A stretch of DNA of 64,000 nucleotides, taken from assembly GCA_019009955.1 (NCBI GenBank), contig CM032228.1, positions 177,438,501-177,502,500 of the forward strand. The letters run 5' to 3'. The position numbers and the translations under genes were made by a program. A model generated the notes under the pieces. It had not been told where the DNA came from. It saw nothing but the letters and a program-made list of their open reading frames with translations, and made no database searches. This DNA is from Riptortus pedestris. Lineage: Eukaryota > Arthropoda > Insecta > Hemiptera > Alydidae. Shown in pieces: positions 1 to 11,544 of this stretch. Position 1 is the first letter of the stretch; each line of letters starts with the position of its first letter.

Positions 1-1056
1 AGCATAACAACACTTTCCAGACAATCATGCCCTTACATTGAGTACATCACACAAAACATCCAAACATGACTGATTATATTGAAAATCCCAATTCGCATAA
101 ACCCTATCACTTCAGACTGTTTCAAACGCTACTTACTTACAACATTACGTTAGCGAACATTTATCCCATACAACACAAAACAGCACCCTGGCTAATACCT
201 ATACCAAAAACTAACTTCTCCCTTAAAAAATTCAAGAAATCAAACCCACTCTCTTCCTTACACTATAAACACGAGTACCGAAACATACTTACAGAAAACA
301 GGACAGGACTTTTCATATATACAGATGGCTCTAAACGGGTAGGACTACCGGACGTATCAAGCAACTTCACTGCAGAACTACAGGGCCTAATTCATGGACT
401 ACAACATCTTACTAACGTACAACAAGACAACATTCATGTTTTTACTGACTCCTACAGTTCTATACAATCAATACTTGACCTTTACTCAACTCACCCACTC
501 ACGAAACAACTTCAGGAACTACTAACTAACTTACAAACACAGATGGGCAAAGTAATAACTATCCGTTGGATACGAGGACATTCAGACATCACGGAAAATA
601 TTTTGGTTGACAAACATGCAAAATTAGCAACTCAACTTGACATATTACACACTGACCACATTACAGGAGACGATGCCATTAAATTCATTAAAAAAGAGGA
701 ACTTAAAATGGGAAGCGGAATGGCATCAGATATACACAAAATTACGAGAAATAAAAGACACTATTCGTGAATGGCTGTCAAGTAACCGGGACACTAGAAG
801 AGAAGAAGTAGTCCTTGCTCGGTTGAGACATGGCCATTCACGGATAACACTTGGACACCTCATGACTAGGACTGATCAACCTTTATGTACACTATGTAAT
901 ACACAACTGACTATCAAACACTTACTTACAGACTGCAGACAAATAACCGACAAGAACTTACCCACGAACCTATCAGAACTACTACACGAGAACAGCCAAT
1001 ACATAACAAAAATTATGAAACACCTCAAAGACACGAACATTTACAACCAGATTTAA
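1..1056 (+). pseudogene. I-group-like non-LTR retrotransposon, 3' end of ORF2 (RNase H and C-terminal zinc-finger-like motif)
   Basis: The main open stretch (66-770) encodes a ribonuclease H domain. The acidic positions are visible as YTDGSK (near residue 86), TAELQGL (near 103), FTDSYSS (near 126) and the late VDKHAKLA (near 181). Just before it, HKTAPWLIPIP resembles the RT-to-RNase H linker of non-LTR elements. A second open stretch in another frame (637-1056) continues with REWLSSNRDTRRE...LARLRHGHSRIT and CTLCNTQLTIKHLLTDC, the C-x2-C...H-x4-C motif that closes ORF2 in I-like and related clades. The frame change lies near 700-710. Another frame break lies near 60, where the upstream reading ends in a TGA. 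The element runs in from the left edge, so the endonuclease and RT are outside the window. The clade is inferred from domain order only. Confidence 0.8.
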
Positions 1057-1260
1057 CATTTCAAACACTAGACTAGAATAATATCCACTGGAAGATAAAT
1101 AAATAACCGTACTATTACCTACCTCTATAGATTTTTAACCTTTTTTTTTGGGGGGGGGGTTTTTATAAGGTGGCTTTACCTATACTATTCAATATTATAA
1201 CAAGAAAATGTGTGAATCGCTTAAATTGCTATACACCTACATAAATAAATAAATAAATGT
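1057..1260 (+). mobile_element. 3' UTR and (TAAA)n tail of the non-LTR element
   Basis: After the ORF2 stop the sequence holds ATAAATAAATAA near 1098, a T and G run (1141-1160), and ATAAATAAATAAATG near 1241-1258, followed by a T-run. Short A-rich repeated tails of this type are usual at the 3' ends of I-like elements. The exact 3' end is inferred. Confidence 0.45.
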
Positions 1261-1429
1261 TTTTTTTTGTCAAGTTTAATTTTCATGTTCTTATTTACAT
1301 TTTTTAATATGTATATATGTTATTATATAAAACATTGTTAAACGTTTTGACAAAATTCACATATAATGCAAATATGCATGGGATGTGCAGGAAAATAAAA
1401 TCCCTACACATAGGATTACTATGTAGAGG

Positions 1430-1434
<5 letters not shown>

Positions 1435-1480
<46 letters not shown>
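1435..1480 (+). repeat. Pure poly(A) tract, 46 bases
   Basis: An uninterrupted A-run. It could be the tail of a retroposed RNA whose body is not recognisable, or a simple repeat. Runs of this length are prone to assembly error. Confidence 0.9.
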
Positions 1481-1486
<6 letters not shown>

Positions 1487-1593
1487 GACAATTCTCTGGC
1501 AAAGTTATTCACGATCGATTGCTAAAATTAAGAATTATATCTATAGTTTTGAATTGAAGCATTTTAATATCCAGTTTTTTAACGATCGCCACA

Positions 1594-1596
<3 letters not shown>

Positions 1597-1673
<77 letters not shown>

Positions 1674-1682
1674 TTGTGTGTG
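1597..1682. repeat. (TA)n then (TG)n compound microsatellite
   Basis: About 66 bases of TA followed by about 20 bases of TG with one interruption. A short open frame that crosses it is an artefact of the repeat. Confidence 0.95.
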
Positions 1683-2640
1683 TTCCCCTATGACAGAGAA
1701 GTCTGTGTTGTTTCATAGAACGTAAAGACCCCACGCACGACCTAATAAGGTCAGCAGTTCGAATATTAACTAAAGGTCCCTACTTTTAAGAAAATAACTA
1801 AATTCGTAATGGGATTCTAATCACTCAACTTGCTCTAGTTAAGTATTAATTGATTGTCTTATAAAAGGAGCAAAACTTATAAAGTTTCCTAATTTTGTTT
1901 AATCGATTCTTACGAAACTAGTTAATAAATCATTCTTACTGCCATTCAGTTTTCCTCGTACCACTCTTTTACATTAGAAACAAGGTTCCCACTGGAAATG
2001 ACTATTTATATCGGCTGATTTGTTCCATTTCAATCCTGAGTTGAGAATATGGATGAATATCCACTAAGTAAAAATATTTAGTTACCTGTAATCAAAAGGA
2101 GTTAGGGGTCAGTGTGTGTGTACTCATATAGGTGATATATTGAATTGATTCATAAAAAAATACGAAGTACCTCAAAATTATATACACTGCTTTCTTAGGC
2201 CTCTGTTAGAGCATTTTTTCAAAAATTAAATTACGTATCCTTTACAATTTTATGTTGTTGTACAGAGCAAACTAGTATGACTTCATTACTAATATTATAG
2301 CACTACATTATATTCATACTAAGTAAATTTATTTTACTTTTAGTCAAAAATTGAAAACTATGGTCTCTTCTTACCATTTTGAAAAAAATTTTAGGAGATT
2401 TGCTAGGTGAGACATTTCTTTTTTACGGGTCGTCTCCGTAACTTATTCAGGTACCCGGGTTTGATGCCCTGCAGTTGTGAATTATTTATCTCAAATAAAA
2501 CATCATTATATTTCTTTATCTGTTATAATAATATACTTATTATTTTCCAATCATTCATGAGTAAAATCTGTGCATAAGTTTTCAATATCAACAACAACAG
2601 ATGGATTCTGGTTTTAATTATTTTTGTTAAACGTACAAAT
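1683..2640. other. AT-rich sequence without recognised features
   Basis: Read on both strands; no coding signature, RNA gene or repeat family was recognised. Confidence 0.4.
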
Positions 2641-3400
2641 TCAAGGAGGGAGGGGGTTACGAACGGCCGAAAACAAGAAAGTATGAATAACTAGATTATT
2701 ATTTGAGTAACGACAAAATGCATTTAACACCACTTGCAAAACGTCGATATTTTAACAAGAGTGTTCCTTTAACATTTTTCTGTCCGACTAATAATTACGG
2801 ATATATGTTGAATTTTCCAATAAATCCTCCACAATTCCAGGTCCCAATTTATCTTCAAACAAATCTAATCTTTAGTATTGACAGAAAAGGTTAAATATCG
2901 AGTATGCTATAGATCAAATAAACATTTTCGAGTAAGGAGATAAATTCTTACTAGATGAGGTCATCACACAACTAATTTGCATATCTCGCATAATAAACAT
3001 CTCTTGTAAACATTATTAGGTATATAAGCTTTGAATAAATCGTTTCATGATATAACAGCTTATTGTTAATAAGACATGCGTAGGAAAGGGAGTTTCTTAA
3101 GGATGAAAATTACAGAAATCCATGCATCTTGGTTAATATTCATGATAGAGAAAATATGTATATAACACCGTTTATAGTAAATGTAATTTGTATTATGATT
3201 GATTATGTACAATTTTTCGATCCGACTTTTAATAACGGAGTTATTTCAAATTTTCGAAATTCCTCCTCCACCACTGTTTTAATTTCTGTCATTAACGAAC
3301 TCGATCTTTATTTTTACATAAAAGGATTAAATGTTGAGTTTAGTAATTATCTAAGAAAAATATCTGCTAAAAAAATGCGTATATGCACATCATTCTCATC
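2640..3400 (+). repeat. Old, diverged element X sequence
   Basis: Scattered matches to element X internal blocks: the GAGGGAGGGGG...TACGAACGGC segment near 2646, 'TGGTTAATATTCATGATAGAG' near 3129, 'CAATTTTTCGATCCGAC' near 3210, the 'ATTAACGAACTCGATCTTTA' segment near 3290, and ATCTGCTAAA near 3362. Block order matches the + orientation, but the terminal hairpin is missing and the internal spacing is altered. It may be two overlapping relics. Confidence 0.55.
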
Positions 3401-3482
3401 CTAAGTCAGTCATTAACTTGAATTCTAGTAGTTTATCCAAACTAGTAATTGACGAGTTAGGCATGTATTAATCAAAAATAGC

Positions 3483-3486
<4 letters not shown>

Positions 3487-3566
<80 letters not shown>
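3487..3566. repeat. (TA)n then (GA)n microsatellite
   Basis: About 45 bases of TA directly followed by about 35 bases of GA. Confidence 0.95.
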
Positions 3567-3570
<4 letters not shown>

Positions 3571-3780
3571 CCTGAGGAGATTTTAATCTTAAATAATTGA
3601 AACAAAAATTATAATATTTAAAATTAAAGTTTCTCACGAAAAATATGAGTTATAAAAGAAGGTACATCTTAGGAGCAAATACGTTATACCTTATAGTCAA
3701 ATGTCTTTGTACCTCCCCTAATTCAGGGATCCCATCGTACAAATTATACTTCTACGAAGGATACCTCATGGAACTTAAAA

Positions 3781-4595
3781 AAAATCCATCACAGAGGGGC
3801 TGCGTAAAGTATGCAGATTCCCCACGCTCTGGGTGAAGCTTTCGTCATCAAACACTATATTCATTATTTGTAAATAAAATCTGACTGTAGAAATAGGGGT
3901 TATTGAATGCTGGATGTAAGAAAGCACGAGAAACTCTCTCAATATTTGAGTTATGGGGAATAAAACAACTATTGTAGTGCATCAATAGTTGAACAAGATT
4001 GTTTATGTTAATTTTTTCATTCCGACTCGAAACATTTTGAATTTTCCAAATCCCCTTCCCAATAAACCCTCCTATTCCTGGTCTGATTTCATCAATAATC
4101 GAATATGATCAGTATCGACTGAAACGGTTACAAATCGAGTATGATAAAGGCCAATTAAACATTTTGTAAGCCATGAAATAAAATCTTAATTTATGACTTC
4201 ATCACTCATCTTATTTGAATGTATATCTTTTGAAAACTATAGTACTTTTTTAAAAATAAGACATTTCATAATATATTCGCATATTGTTAAATTACGACGT
4301 CTAAAATTGGGGTTTTTACTGAATGCTGAAACTCAAAAATCCAAATGTCTGTTAATATTAATATTACAGCATTTATAGACAATTAAATGTGAAATAATAT
4401 TGGTTCTGTACAATATTTCGATTCGACGTATGATAAGGGAAATATTTCGAATTTTTGAAATTCGCCTCCTCTAATCCCCTCCCCGTCGCCCGCTACCATT
4501 TTAGCAGTTAACGATCTTAAAGCTTTACATGAAATACTTGAATATCCTGTTTGGTAACGATGACACAATAATTGCGACCGCTAGAGCGGCAACAG

Positions 4596-4655
<60 letters not shown>

Positions 4656-4767
4656 GGACCTCATTTTCGTCATGTCTTAGGTAGGATCAACGGAGATTTG
4701 AAAAAATCTTTTAAAATTCGTCATTTGTAAAACCGCATTAGCCGATTTCCCTTAAGAGAAATCTTCT
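3781..4767 (+). mobile_element. Element X, long old subfamily copy with both ends
   Basis: The 5' end reads AAAATCCATCACAGAGGGGCTGCGTAAA with a weakened hairpin. The 3' end is GATTTCCCTTAAGAGAAATC followed by TTCTAG. Between them are GGGGTTATTGAATGCTGG near 3897 (a module shared with the relics at 27.9 kb and 43.5 kb), a repeated internal block, GCGACCGCTAGAGCGGC near 4575, a (TA)n tract at about 4597-4651, and ACGGACCTCATTTTCGTCATG near 4654. At about 985 bp it is longer than the young copies. Confidence 0.75.
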
Positions 4768-5039
4768 AGAAAGGGAGAGTGATATTATAAAAAGTTTTTA
4801 TTTATATACTAAAGTTAAATCTTTATTCTATTTAAATTCAACGGGGAAAAAACATTATTACGTTTTAGATTATCTTAAGAACATTCTCTTCAAATCGTGT
4901 CTACCCGTGTGATCTTTCGTTACTCATTCGCTCAAAAACGGCACAGAAGATGTCTATGAACTATGTGAAATATTTGGGAGCAAACTTTCCCAAGGTAAAA
5001 AAAAATTTGATTATATGATAATTTGTATTTTCAGTTAAC

Positions 5040-5780
5040 TAGAGGGGGGTTACTTCTACGTGAAATCAAATATTCCTTAATATCTTCATTAATATTAGTT
5101 TTATCGAAAAAATGGAAAGAACAAATTATGGTTAGATTTACGAGGATGTCGCCTTCATTTATGGCGAGTGTTTGCCCTCCAACTCCTGGCCACCAAAACC
5201 TTTTTCATGTTCCATGAAAATGGCTGAATAGAAATAGGAAACTGTTTGTATATGCATTAAGGGAATGAGAATGTGGCCAATAGTTTACTACCACCCTGTC
5301 AAAACATATATTCGTCCATATCTTCGTTAATATTGATTTTGTAAGAGAAATAAAAAGAATGACTTCCTAAAACTTAAGTTCCTAAAATGTTATTTAGATT
5401 TATGAAATTCATGTTTTGTATCGGACTTTCGGCCCTTAAATAGACTTTATTAATTTCATGTGAGTCCTAGATAGAATTGTGAAATTTGTTTCAAAAGTAT
5501 CTAGAATATAATTCACAGTACTTGTATATTGTTAGCGTGCCCTGTTTTATACTCTGCTATCAAGAGTGGGGGTTTACTTGGGCGTCAAAACAACGTTCAT
5601 CATATTTTTGATAATATTGATTTTATCCCAAAAACGTGAAGAACATATATGGAGATGTATTTTTCAGTCCTGATAAATTAGGTAATGAATTATAAAATTC
5701 TTACTTATAACTTCCGTGAAACACAATTTGCTACTGTTCCATGAGAATTCCTCAAGCTAATTGTGAAATTGTTGTATTTC
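5040..5780. repeat. Three diverged tandem units of about 260-270 bp
   Basis: Related blocks begin near 5046, 5290 and 5565. Each has a G/C-run or CCACC start, then a phrase like TTAATATTGATTTTATC, then AAAGAAC or a similar string. About 150 bp further on, each has a CATGTTCCATGA...GAAATTGTT-type phrase (near 5205, 5455 and 5735). Divergence is high, so this is an old satellite-like or element-internal tandem array. Confidence 0.5.
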
Positions 5781-5972
5781 ATAAAATATTATGAATATGT
5801 GTTTCATTTTTTTGGGGTATTTTTGTCATCATACGCTATACTACTATTCTTATAGAATTTGTTCAAAATTCTTCTACCATTCATAGGAGTAAACCATACT
5901 GGGAATAAATAAAAAAACCTCACTCCTACAGCCCAATCTGAGAGCTTAATCTCTCTATCCCCTCCCTTCTCA

Positions 5973-5974
<2 letters not shown>

Positions 5975-6052
<78 letters not shown>
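5975..6052. repeat. (CT)n microsatellite
   Basis: Nearly pure CT over about 78 bases with one interruption near 6039. Confidence 0.95.
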
Positions 6053-6059
6053 TTCTATT

Positions 6060-7100
6060 CATCAATTTCGCTTCTGGTGGTATTAACTTGTTAAGAAAAT
6101 AGTTTTAAAACGAGCGTTATAAAACTAACTACTTTAACGTAAAGGTATCAACAAAATTTGTGGAATCTAAACCTAGCTGGTTTTAGCTCAAATAGATTAA
6201 CAGGGTTAAATAGATAACAAGTGGAGCTATTGACGCACAGTTGGGCCAACAATTGTAACTTGTAAATTGTAGCATTTTGCTGCTCTTTTCTGCAAGCGTC
6301 GCTAAGGTCAACCGAATACGAAAAATTAGTTTTCTTTGTGCTACCCTAACTTTCTTTTCTGCAAACATAATTTGTTTGAATTAAAACTAGTTATCATTAA
6401 ATTCTTTATGAAATAAAACCAAAAAAAATCATAACCAATGTTTTTGTAACGACTTCACATTTTCTACTGCAACCAAAGTTTACATATCTGGCAAAAGTTC
6501 ATAATTAATTTTTTAACGACATTTTGGGCCTTATCTGGAACTTTAATATAGCTTCAAACGGCGTTTAAACCATTTCTCTTAGCAAAGTAATCATCATAAA
6601 TTTATTTACTGTCCGACTCACTAAATACAGTCCTTAGTCCAACTGTGACAATTAAAGCCTGATATGCGGTAAGAACAATGCTCCGATTGGCTGTAGAAGT
6701 ATGAAGTGAGTGACGTAACTGCTAGGTTTTAGAAAAAAAGGTCATAATATGTCATAAATTTACCATTATTCCAAAGTAGTAATGTCTTTCTAGTGTTTTA
6801 GATCTGAGACACCTTATTCAAACTGTCTTAAGAAGGTTCTACAATATTAATTACTATCATGTCAATTCCATTTTTCGCCACTCCAGTAAAACTGCAGAGT
6901 TTGAAAATTTCCCTTTGTTCCACGATTGAGCGATACAACTTGTATATGAGGAGAACGTTTATTACTCAAAAGCAGATTGAAATTAATTAAAAAGCATGTG
7001 AGGCTTTTAGGAATAATTTAAAATGCCCATTGAGGGAATGCGAAATAGCAGAGGAGGTAAATAGGAGAGATTGGTAATGAATGGGACGATATGTGTCACT
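6060..7100. other. AT-rich sequence without recognised features
   Basis: No gene, RNA gene or family repeat was recognised on either strand. Confidence 0.4.
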
Positions 7101-7121
7101 TACCTTGGAGCGTTACATATT

Positions 7122-7346
7122 TTAGGCTACCTCTGCTGCATTGTTAGCAAGTCCCGCATGCCTCCTCGACCGATTAAAACCGGCTAAAAGCTCTGTACTT
7201 TCTAGCCCTGATTTATTCACTACCAGATACATATCTCCGCCTTGATAAATTGCCGGCCACCTATCAACGCTTTTGCCAAGCCAACCTGCTGGCCATTTTT
7301 TATTAGCTGTACGCCCTAAAGCTGTGTATATAAGTTGAGATACCAT
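7122..7346 (-). CDS. Unrecognised 74-residue reading frame, possible exon
   Basis: The minus strand opens with ATG and encodes about 74 residues, including WPAGWLGKSVDRWPAIYQGG and DMYLVVNKSGLES, then ends at TAA. Composition is more balanced and GC-richer than the surroundings. About 20 bases past the stop, CCAAG|GTAAGTGA (near 7103 on the minus strand) is a near-perfect splice-donor context. It could be a terminal coding piece with a spliced UTR, a fragment of an unrecognised mobile element, or chance. No domain was recognised. Confidence 0.25.
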   Translation of the reverse strand: MVSQLIYTALGRTANKKWPAGWLGKSVDRWPAIYQGGDMYLVVNKSGLESTELLAGFNRSRRHAGLANNAAEVA

Positions 7347-7669
7347 TAGGAGAAAATTTATGTACTATTTCCCTCTAATACTTTCCCTACGAAATTCCTT
7401 TGCACACTAAAAGCATTATTCGTTTATGTTTAAATAATTAACCAATTTTCAGGAATGAATTATACATTAGTAATATGTCAATCCGGGCAATAAAATCACT
7501 AAAATAATAAAGGTTACTAATGGCTTCAGAACTCTGTTGGGGTTCGTTGCCTTCCACATAGGCTCTTCTTCACGAAATTGGCATACAGTTTTTTTAGTGT
7601 AATCAATGACGTTTATAAAACTATAATTTAGTGTGGTATTAACAATTCTATACTTGCACATGTAGCATG

Positions 7670-8150
7670 GTTAGGCGTATTTTAGTTGGTGTCAGAAGTA
7701 TTATTGCTCACGATATTTTGCCGATTTTTCAATTGGTTCTTCTGGTTGCCCTGATCATCATTATAGCTCCTGGCAGCTCCTAATGCATGACTCGTTTTCC
7801 CCTGCACATGACTAAAGAAGAAAAATCAAAGAAAAATAATGCAGAGAAGAAGGGCATGTGACGAAAACCGAGCTAAAGATAAACGTGCAAGCTTGCAATG
7901 CCAGCCCACCGAGTCTCCACGTTATAAAGTTTCACTTGGGTGGTGGGGGCACCTTCAGCCATTGGTAGGCTCTATGCTTTGTGGTGCCGCGGATTGTCAG
8001 TACGGTTCGTAGGAGCTAGTAGAAATCTCCAAATCGCGAGAAGAGAGGACCCATCCTCCTTTAAAATTTTCCTGGACTTCTGGCTATCACTATTGCCCCA
8101 CGCGCCAGCAACTTCACCTGGTTGAAAAGCATTTGGCTATAGTTGTATTC
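7670..8150 (-). mobile_element. Penelope-like element, 3' terminal repeat region
   Basis: This stretch is similar to 59,205-59,640 over several hundred bases. Shared phrases include CACGATAT...GCCGATTTT, the TAGCTCCT...AATGC segment, GCTTGCAATGC, and CCATTGGTAGGCTCT...GTGGTGCC. It lies directly 3' of the PLE coding relic on the same strand, which fits a PLE pseudo-LTR. Confidence 0.6.
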
Positions 8151-8179
8151 CGCCGTGTGCTCAGCAATTCTCGTGGTCA

Positions 8180-9058
8180 CCTTCTTCCCCACAGTTTGCC
8201 ACTCGCACAAGGCCCCCAAAGATTCCCTTGTCCTGCAGTCATTGCTAATTGATTAAGTCTATTCTTCGGTTTCTTGGTCTGCTCTACGACGTGCTTCTAC
8301 TTCTCTAAATATCTCTGGAATATGCTGGATGGTAGAGGAACCCATTGATAAGGATCAATAAGAAAACCAAGTCCTCTACTGTTTTTTAATATTATGCAGA
8401 GTGCCTGAGACACGACCGCCGGGCGACTGAACCTCTGTCCCCGTAGAGAAGTCACGGCCCCGTCACTAACATGTCGAAGCCTTGCCGCCTCTTCCTTTTT
8501 ATTAATATTACGATCTCCATTCGCCTGTCTGTCCAGCCTTATATGCAGCCCCTCAGCCGTATTTAGTCTTTTCCTCGTACAGCAATTGATATTTTACGGT
8601 GGACATGTCTTGGCCCTCTTTCTTGGCGTGTGCGGAAAACTCAGTGTCACGAGTGATGTGCTACTTAAGACGCGTCCTTATCTTTCTACCACTTTGCCCC
8701 ACATAAGAGGCATCACGTCCCGTGCACGAGATCCTATACACGCCAGATCTATCCAGGGGGTCCACATAGTCCTTAACACGGGGCAAACACCCCAACACCA
8801 GTGCCCTATTTTATAATTTGATGGTCGAAGAATGGGAGTCCGCTGCTGACCTTCTTTTCCAATCTAAACTTGATTGCTGGAAGGTGGCCGTTCATTTGCT
8901 CCAGGAAGGCGTATAACCCGCCTTCCTATTTGGTCAAACCACAAGCACGTTATCGGTGAACAGCTTCCATAACTTAGGATTTAAGAGATAGTTGGCTATT
9001 GTTTCAACCTCGAAATGCGTCAGATGTCAATGGCGATAAAGGCTTTCCTTTGTTGACA
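8180..9058 (-). pseudogene. Penelope-like retroelement relic: RT C-terminal part and GIY-YIG endonuclease
   Basis: Reading leftward on the minus strand: KGKPLSPLTSD (RT motif resembling SPLSPLLAN) near 9050; NPKLWKLFTDNVLVV (the catalytic YVDD box degenerated to FTDN) near 8980-8935; FLEQMNGHLPAIKF and LEKKVSSGLPFFDH (typical PLE RT end) near 8915-8830; then SGVYRISCTG and SYVGQSGRKIRTRLK, a GIY-YIG nuclease signature, near 8750-8670, ending in VKYQLLYE near 8580. Stops interrupt it, for example after LVV and after RTRLK, and frames shift, so it is dead. RT plus C-terminal GIY-YIG is the diagnostic architecture of endonuclease-bearing Penelope-like elements. Confidence 0.8.
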
Positions 9059-9446
9059 GATTCGGCCAATTATCGGACTTGCTAGATAATTGTTCATTTA
9101 TTTATTATTATTGATATTTGAAACCTTACTTTCAGTGTTAAATGAGGTAAGAGGTCTTTGTGTGCTTATTCTTTTGATTTTTTTCAACATTGAGCAAATT
9201 CTTCTAGAATTAATTTCTCCTCTTTCCTCCGAATACAAGATATGACACCACTGCGAATATTTTACTTCAATTTTTATTTGCCCCAAAATTATTAAGTAGT
9301 AAAACTATTTTAATAATTATTCCTGCGTGTTAACTGTAGGAGGAGAGTGCCTCTACCACATCTACACAGCACTAGAAATAGAACAAAAACTTGATATAAT
9401 AATCATTTTGAAAATGGTTATCATGTTGATATTCTTCCATATAAAA

Positions 9447-9666
9447 AAATTATTTATTTACGTCCACTTCATGCTACTATGGATAATTGGTATTGGCTAT
9501 CTACAGGTTACCACCCTTTTCTAGCCAAGGTGGGACTAAGGAATTTAGATAATGAGTCCGTCACTAAATAAATTCCTATTGCCCAGATGGGAATGGAACT
9601 CGCCATTCTAGGTTTACCATGAGAGATTAAGACCAACGCCTTAACTCACATGGCTAACCTGAGCCC
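9447..9666 (-). mobile_element. tRNA-derived SINE, copy 1 (most complete)
   Basis: On the minus strand the head GGTTAGCCATGTGAGTTAAG resembles a pol III A box, and GGCGAGTTCCATTCCC about 50 bases later a B box. The body follows (TTTATTTAGTGACGGACTC, then CCTTAGTCCCACCTTGGCTA), then GGGTGGTAACCTGTAGATA and an AT-rich tail. The same body is found at 48.4, 56.2 and 61.9 kb, so it is a dispersed family rather than a tRNA gene. Confidence 0.7.
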
Positions 9667-9682
9667 CTCCAAATAAAATAGG

Positions 9683-9683
<1 letters not shown>

Positions 9684-9716
<33 letters not shown>
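9684..9716. repeat. (TA)n microsatellite
   Basis: About 30 bases of TA just outside the SINE head. Confidence 0.9.
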
Positions 9717-9718
<2 letters not shown>

Positions 9719-9854
9719 AAAGTTATACATTGTCCCAAGAATCGTTTTCATGAGTCATAAGTTCTTATTTACATAATATCACAATATACCTATTCTTTAC
9801 GTAATTGGGAAATTTTTTAATACAAAAAGACATAGTGTAAATAATTTATTAAAT

Positions 9855-10021
9855 CTGGATTTGTGCTGGCTGGTGGAGGTCCATCATCAACGGAAGGATC
9901 AAAAAGGTCAAACACCTCCACTCTTAATACTTCTTTATTACAGGCAAAGTACTTTCGGGGCGAACCGTCCCATCATCAGTGCTCTAGAGTTGGGGGTGTT
10001 TGACCTTTTTGATCCTTCCGT
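9855..10021 (-). mobile_element. Short inverted-repeat insertion with a hammerhead-like motif
   Basis: Two arms of about 34 bp are inverted (9888-9923 and 9987-10023; core GGAAGGATCAAAAAGGTCAA). The insertion is flanked by the exact 13-base direct repeat TAATTTATTAAAT (9842-9854 and 10022-10034). On the minus strand the loop carries GCACTGATGATGGGACGG...CCCCGAAAGTAC, i.e. CTGATGA (9973-9979) and GAAA (9953-9956) separated by a GGG/CCC stem, the hammerhead core layout. It is non-coding, and a relation to Penelope-like terminal repeats is inferred. Confidence 0.6.
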
Positions 10022-10035
10022 TAATTTATTAAATG

Positions 10036-11540
10036 TATAGTAAATAAAGACTGCCTGGGCGTTAGGTAATTCGAATTCATTGGTGTTTACATGTGGTGTG
10101 TTGGAAAGTAATGTTTTTTCATAACTCAGATTGGGGTCACCTGTGGAAGGACGCCGTGTCAAATATTTCAATGGAATACCCCTTTTTTTAGTTCTTTTTC
10201 CCTTTACCGTTAATGTTAATTTAAAAGAAATATTTTTCAAAAGTAATATTTGCGGTTTATTTGTTTCATGTCGGATCTGTTTTGAAATTTTATGAGTACA
10301 AAGTGCTTGGTTATTTCAATATACATTATTTTATTTTTAGATGTTTGTCATATTTTCAAGTATTTTATTAGCTAAACACTTTATAATCTCGTTCTAAAAA
10401 CTACGTCTATTAGTTAGAACCATTGTGCTATTTTAGAATCTACACATTTGACCTACCGAAATCCATGAGATGTCTCATAAAACCTCTTTCTTTCCCCTAT
10501 GACCAATAACTTTACCTCCAAATATATGTGTAATGAAATCGTTATGTCTGAAACTTTCCACCCTCCTTTTTTCCATGGTCTGGATTTCTACGTCATAATT
10601 TTATATTGTAATGGTAAAGTATATCTTATTTAATTTTATTTGTGAAATATGGAGTATCTTTACATTACAGTGCTTATATGCTCCTTCAGGATCAAACGGT
10701 TTCATAAATAAGATTCTTTGGATATATAAGTAAATGGTTGCAAATTGACAAATTCTTTGTTTCTATAGGCGCAAAAGGTGCCCTTGGAAAGTGCTATTTG
10801 TCATAATGAATCTATGTGAAAGAAAAGGTCTCTATTCAGTAATACAGATATTTAATTAAACTACCATTTTGCTTTATTGGAAAAGCTTTGGCTTGTTAAT
10901 CTATTAAGTTAATCAATTTTCTATTTAATTATCTTTGGATCTTCAAGCACTGTTCTCCGATGTTTTGCGATCCAGTCCATTCTCTGGTGTATTTGCTTTC
11001 ATTTTAAGTGATAGCTAATTAAATTGGGGCAAAATCAGCTCATCAGATTAATTAGGATAAAAGTGTCTAACAAAGCCAGTATTTTTTTTTCTTAGAAAGG
11101 CGATTAAAATTTTGAAAGGATTTAGATAGACTTTCTTAGGAAAATCATCCCTTAAATTATTAAATAAGGGTTTTCTCCACTTTTGTTCATTGGTCCACTT
11201 CAAAGAATGCGTTAATTAGCCGAAATATTCAATGAACAGTGAGCTGAGCGGTTACTAATAATTACTTATTTCCGTTAACTTGCTCATTATGGCCTTTAAC
11301 CTTCTAGCAGGCGCGGCCAATCCTGCACAAGACTGGGCGCGTCCTTGTACATTGTGCTACATTAGGTTTTTCCACTTTACCTCATTCCCTATTTCTGATA
11401 CTTGCTCACTTGTAATCTGTAGAAAACACCCAAACTGTTGTATAGATACCTCTAATTAAATATCATTGCTAATATGAAAAAAATAATTGTTCGGTTTACG
11501 GTTTTTGTCACCTGGCGAAATGCTTTATAATATTTCAGTT
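10036..11540. other. AT-rich sequence without recognised features
   Basis: No coding signature or known repeat was recognised. A short minus-strand open frame at its left edge overlaps the inverted-repeat insertion and is spurious. Confidence 0.4.
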
Positions 11541-11544
11541 TTTT

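Noticed and set aside
1485..1718. 77-residue plus-strand frame
   Set aside because: Most of it is a TA/TG microsatellite translation.
9590..9666. tRNA gene
   Set aside because: The A- and B-box-like parts belong to a dispersed SINE with a common body; no cloverleaf with a paired acceptor stem was evident.
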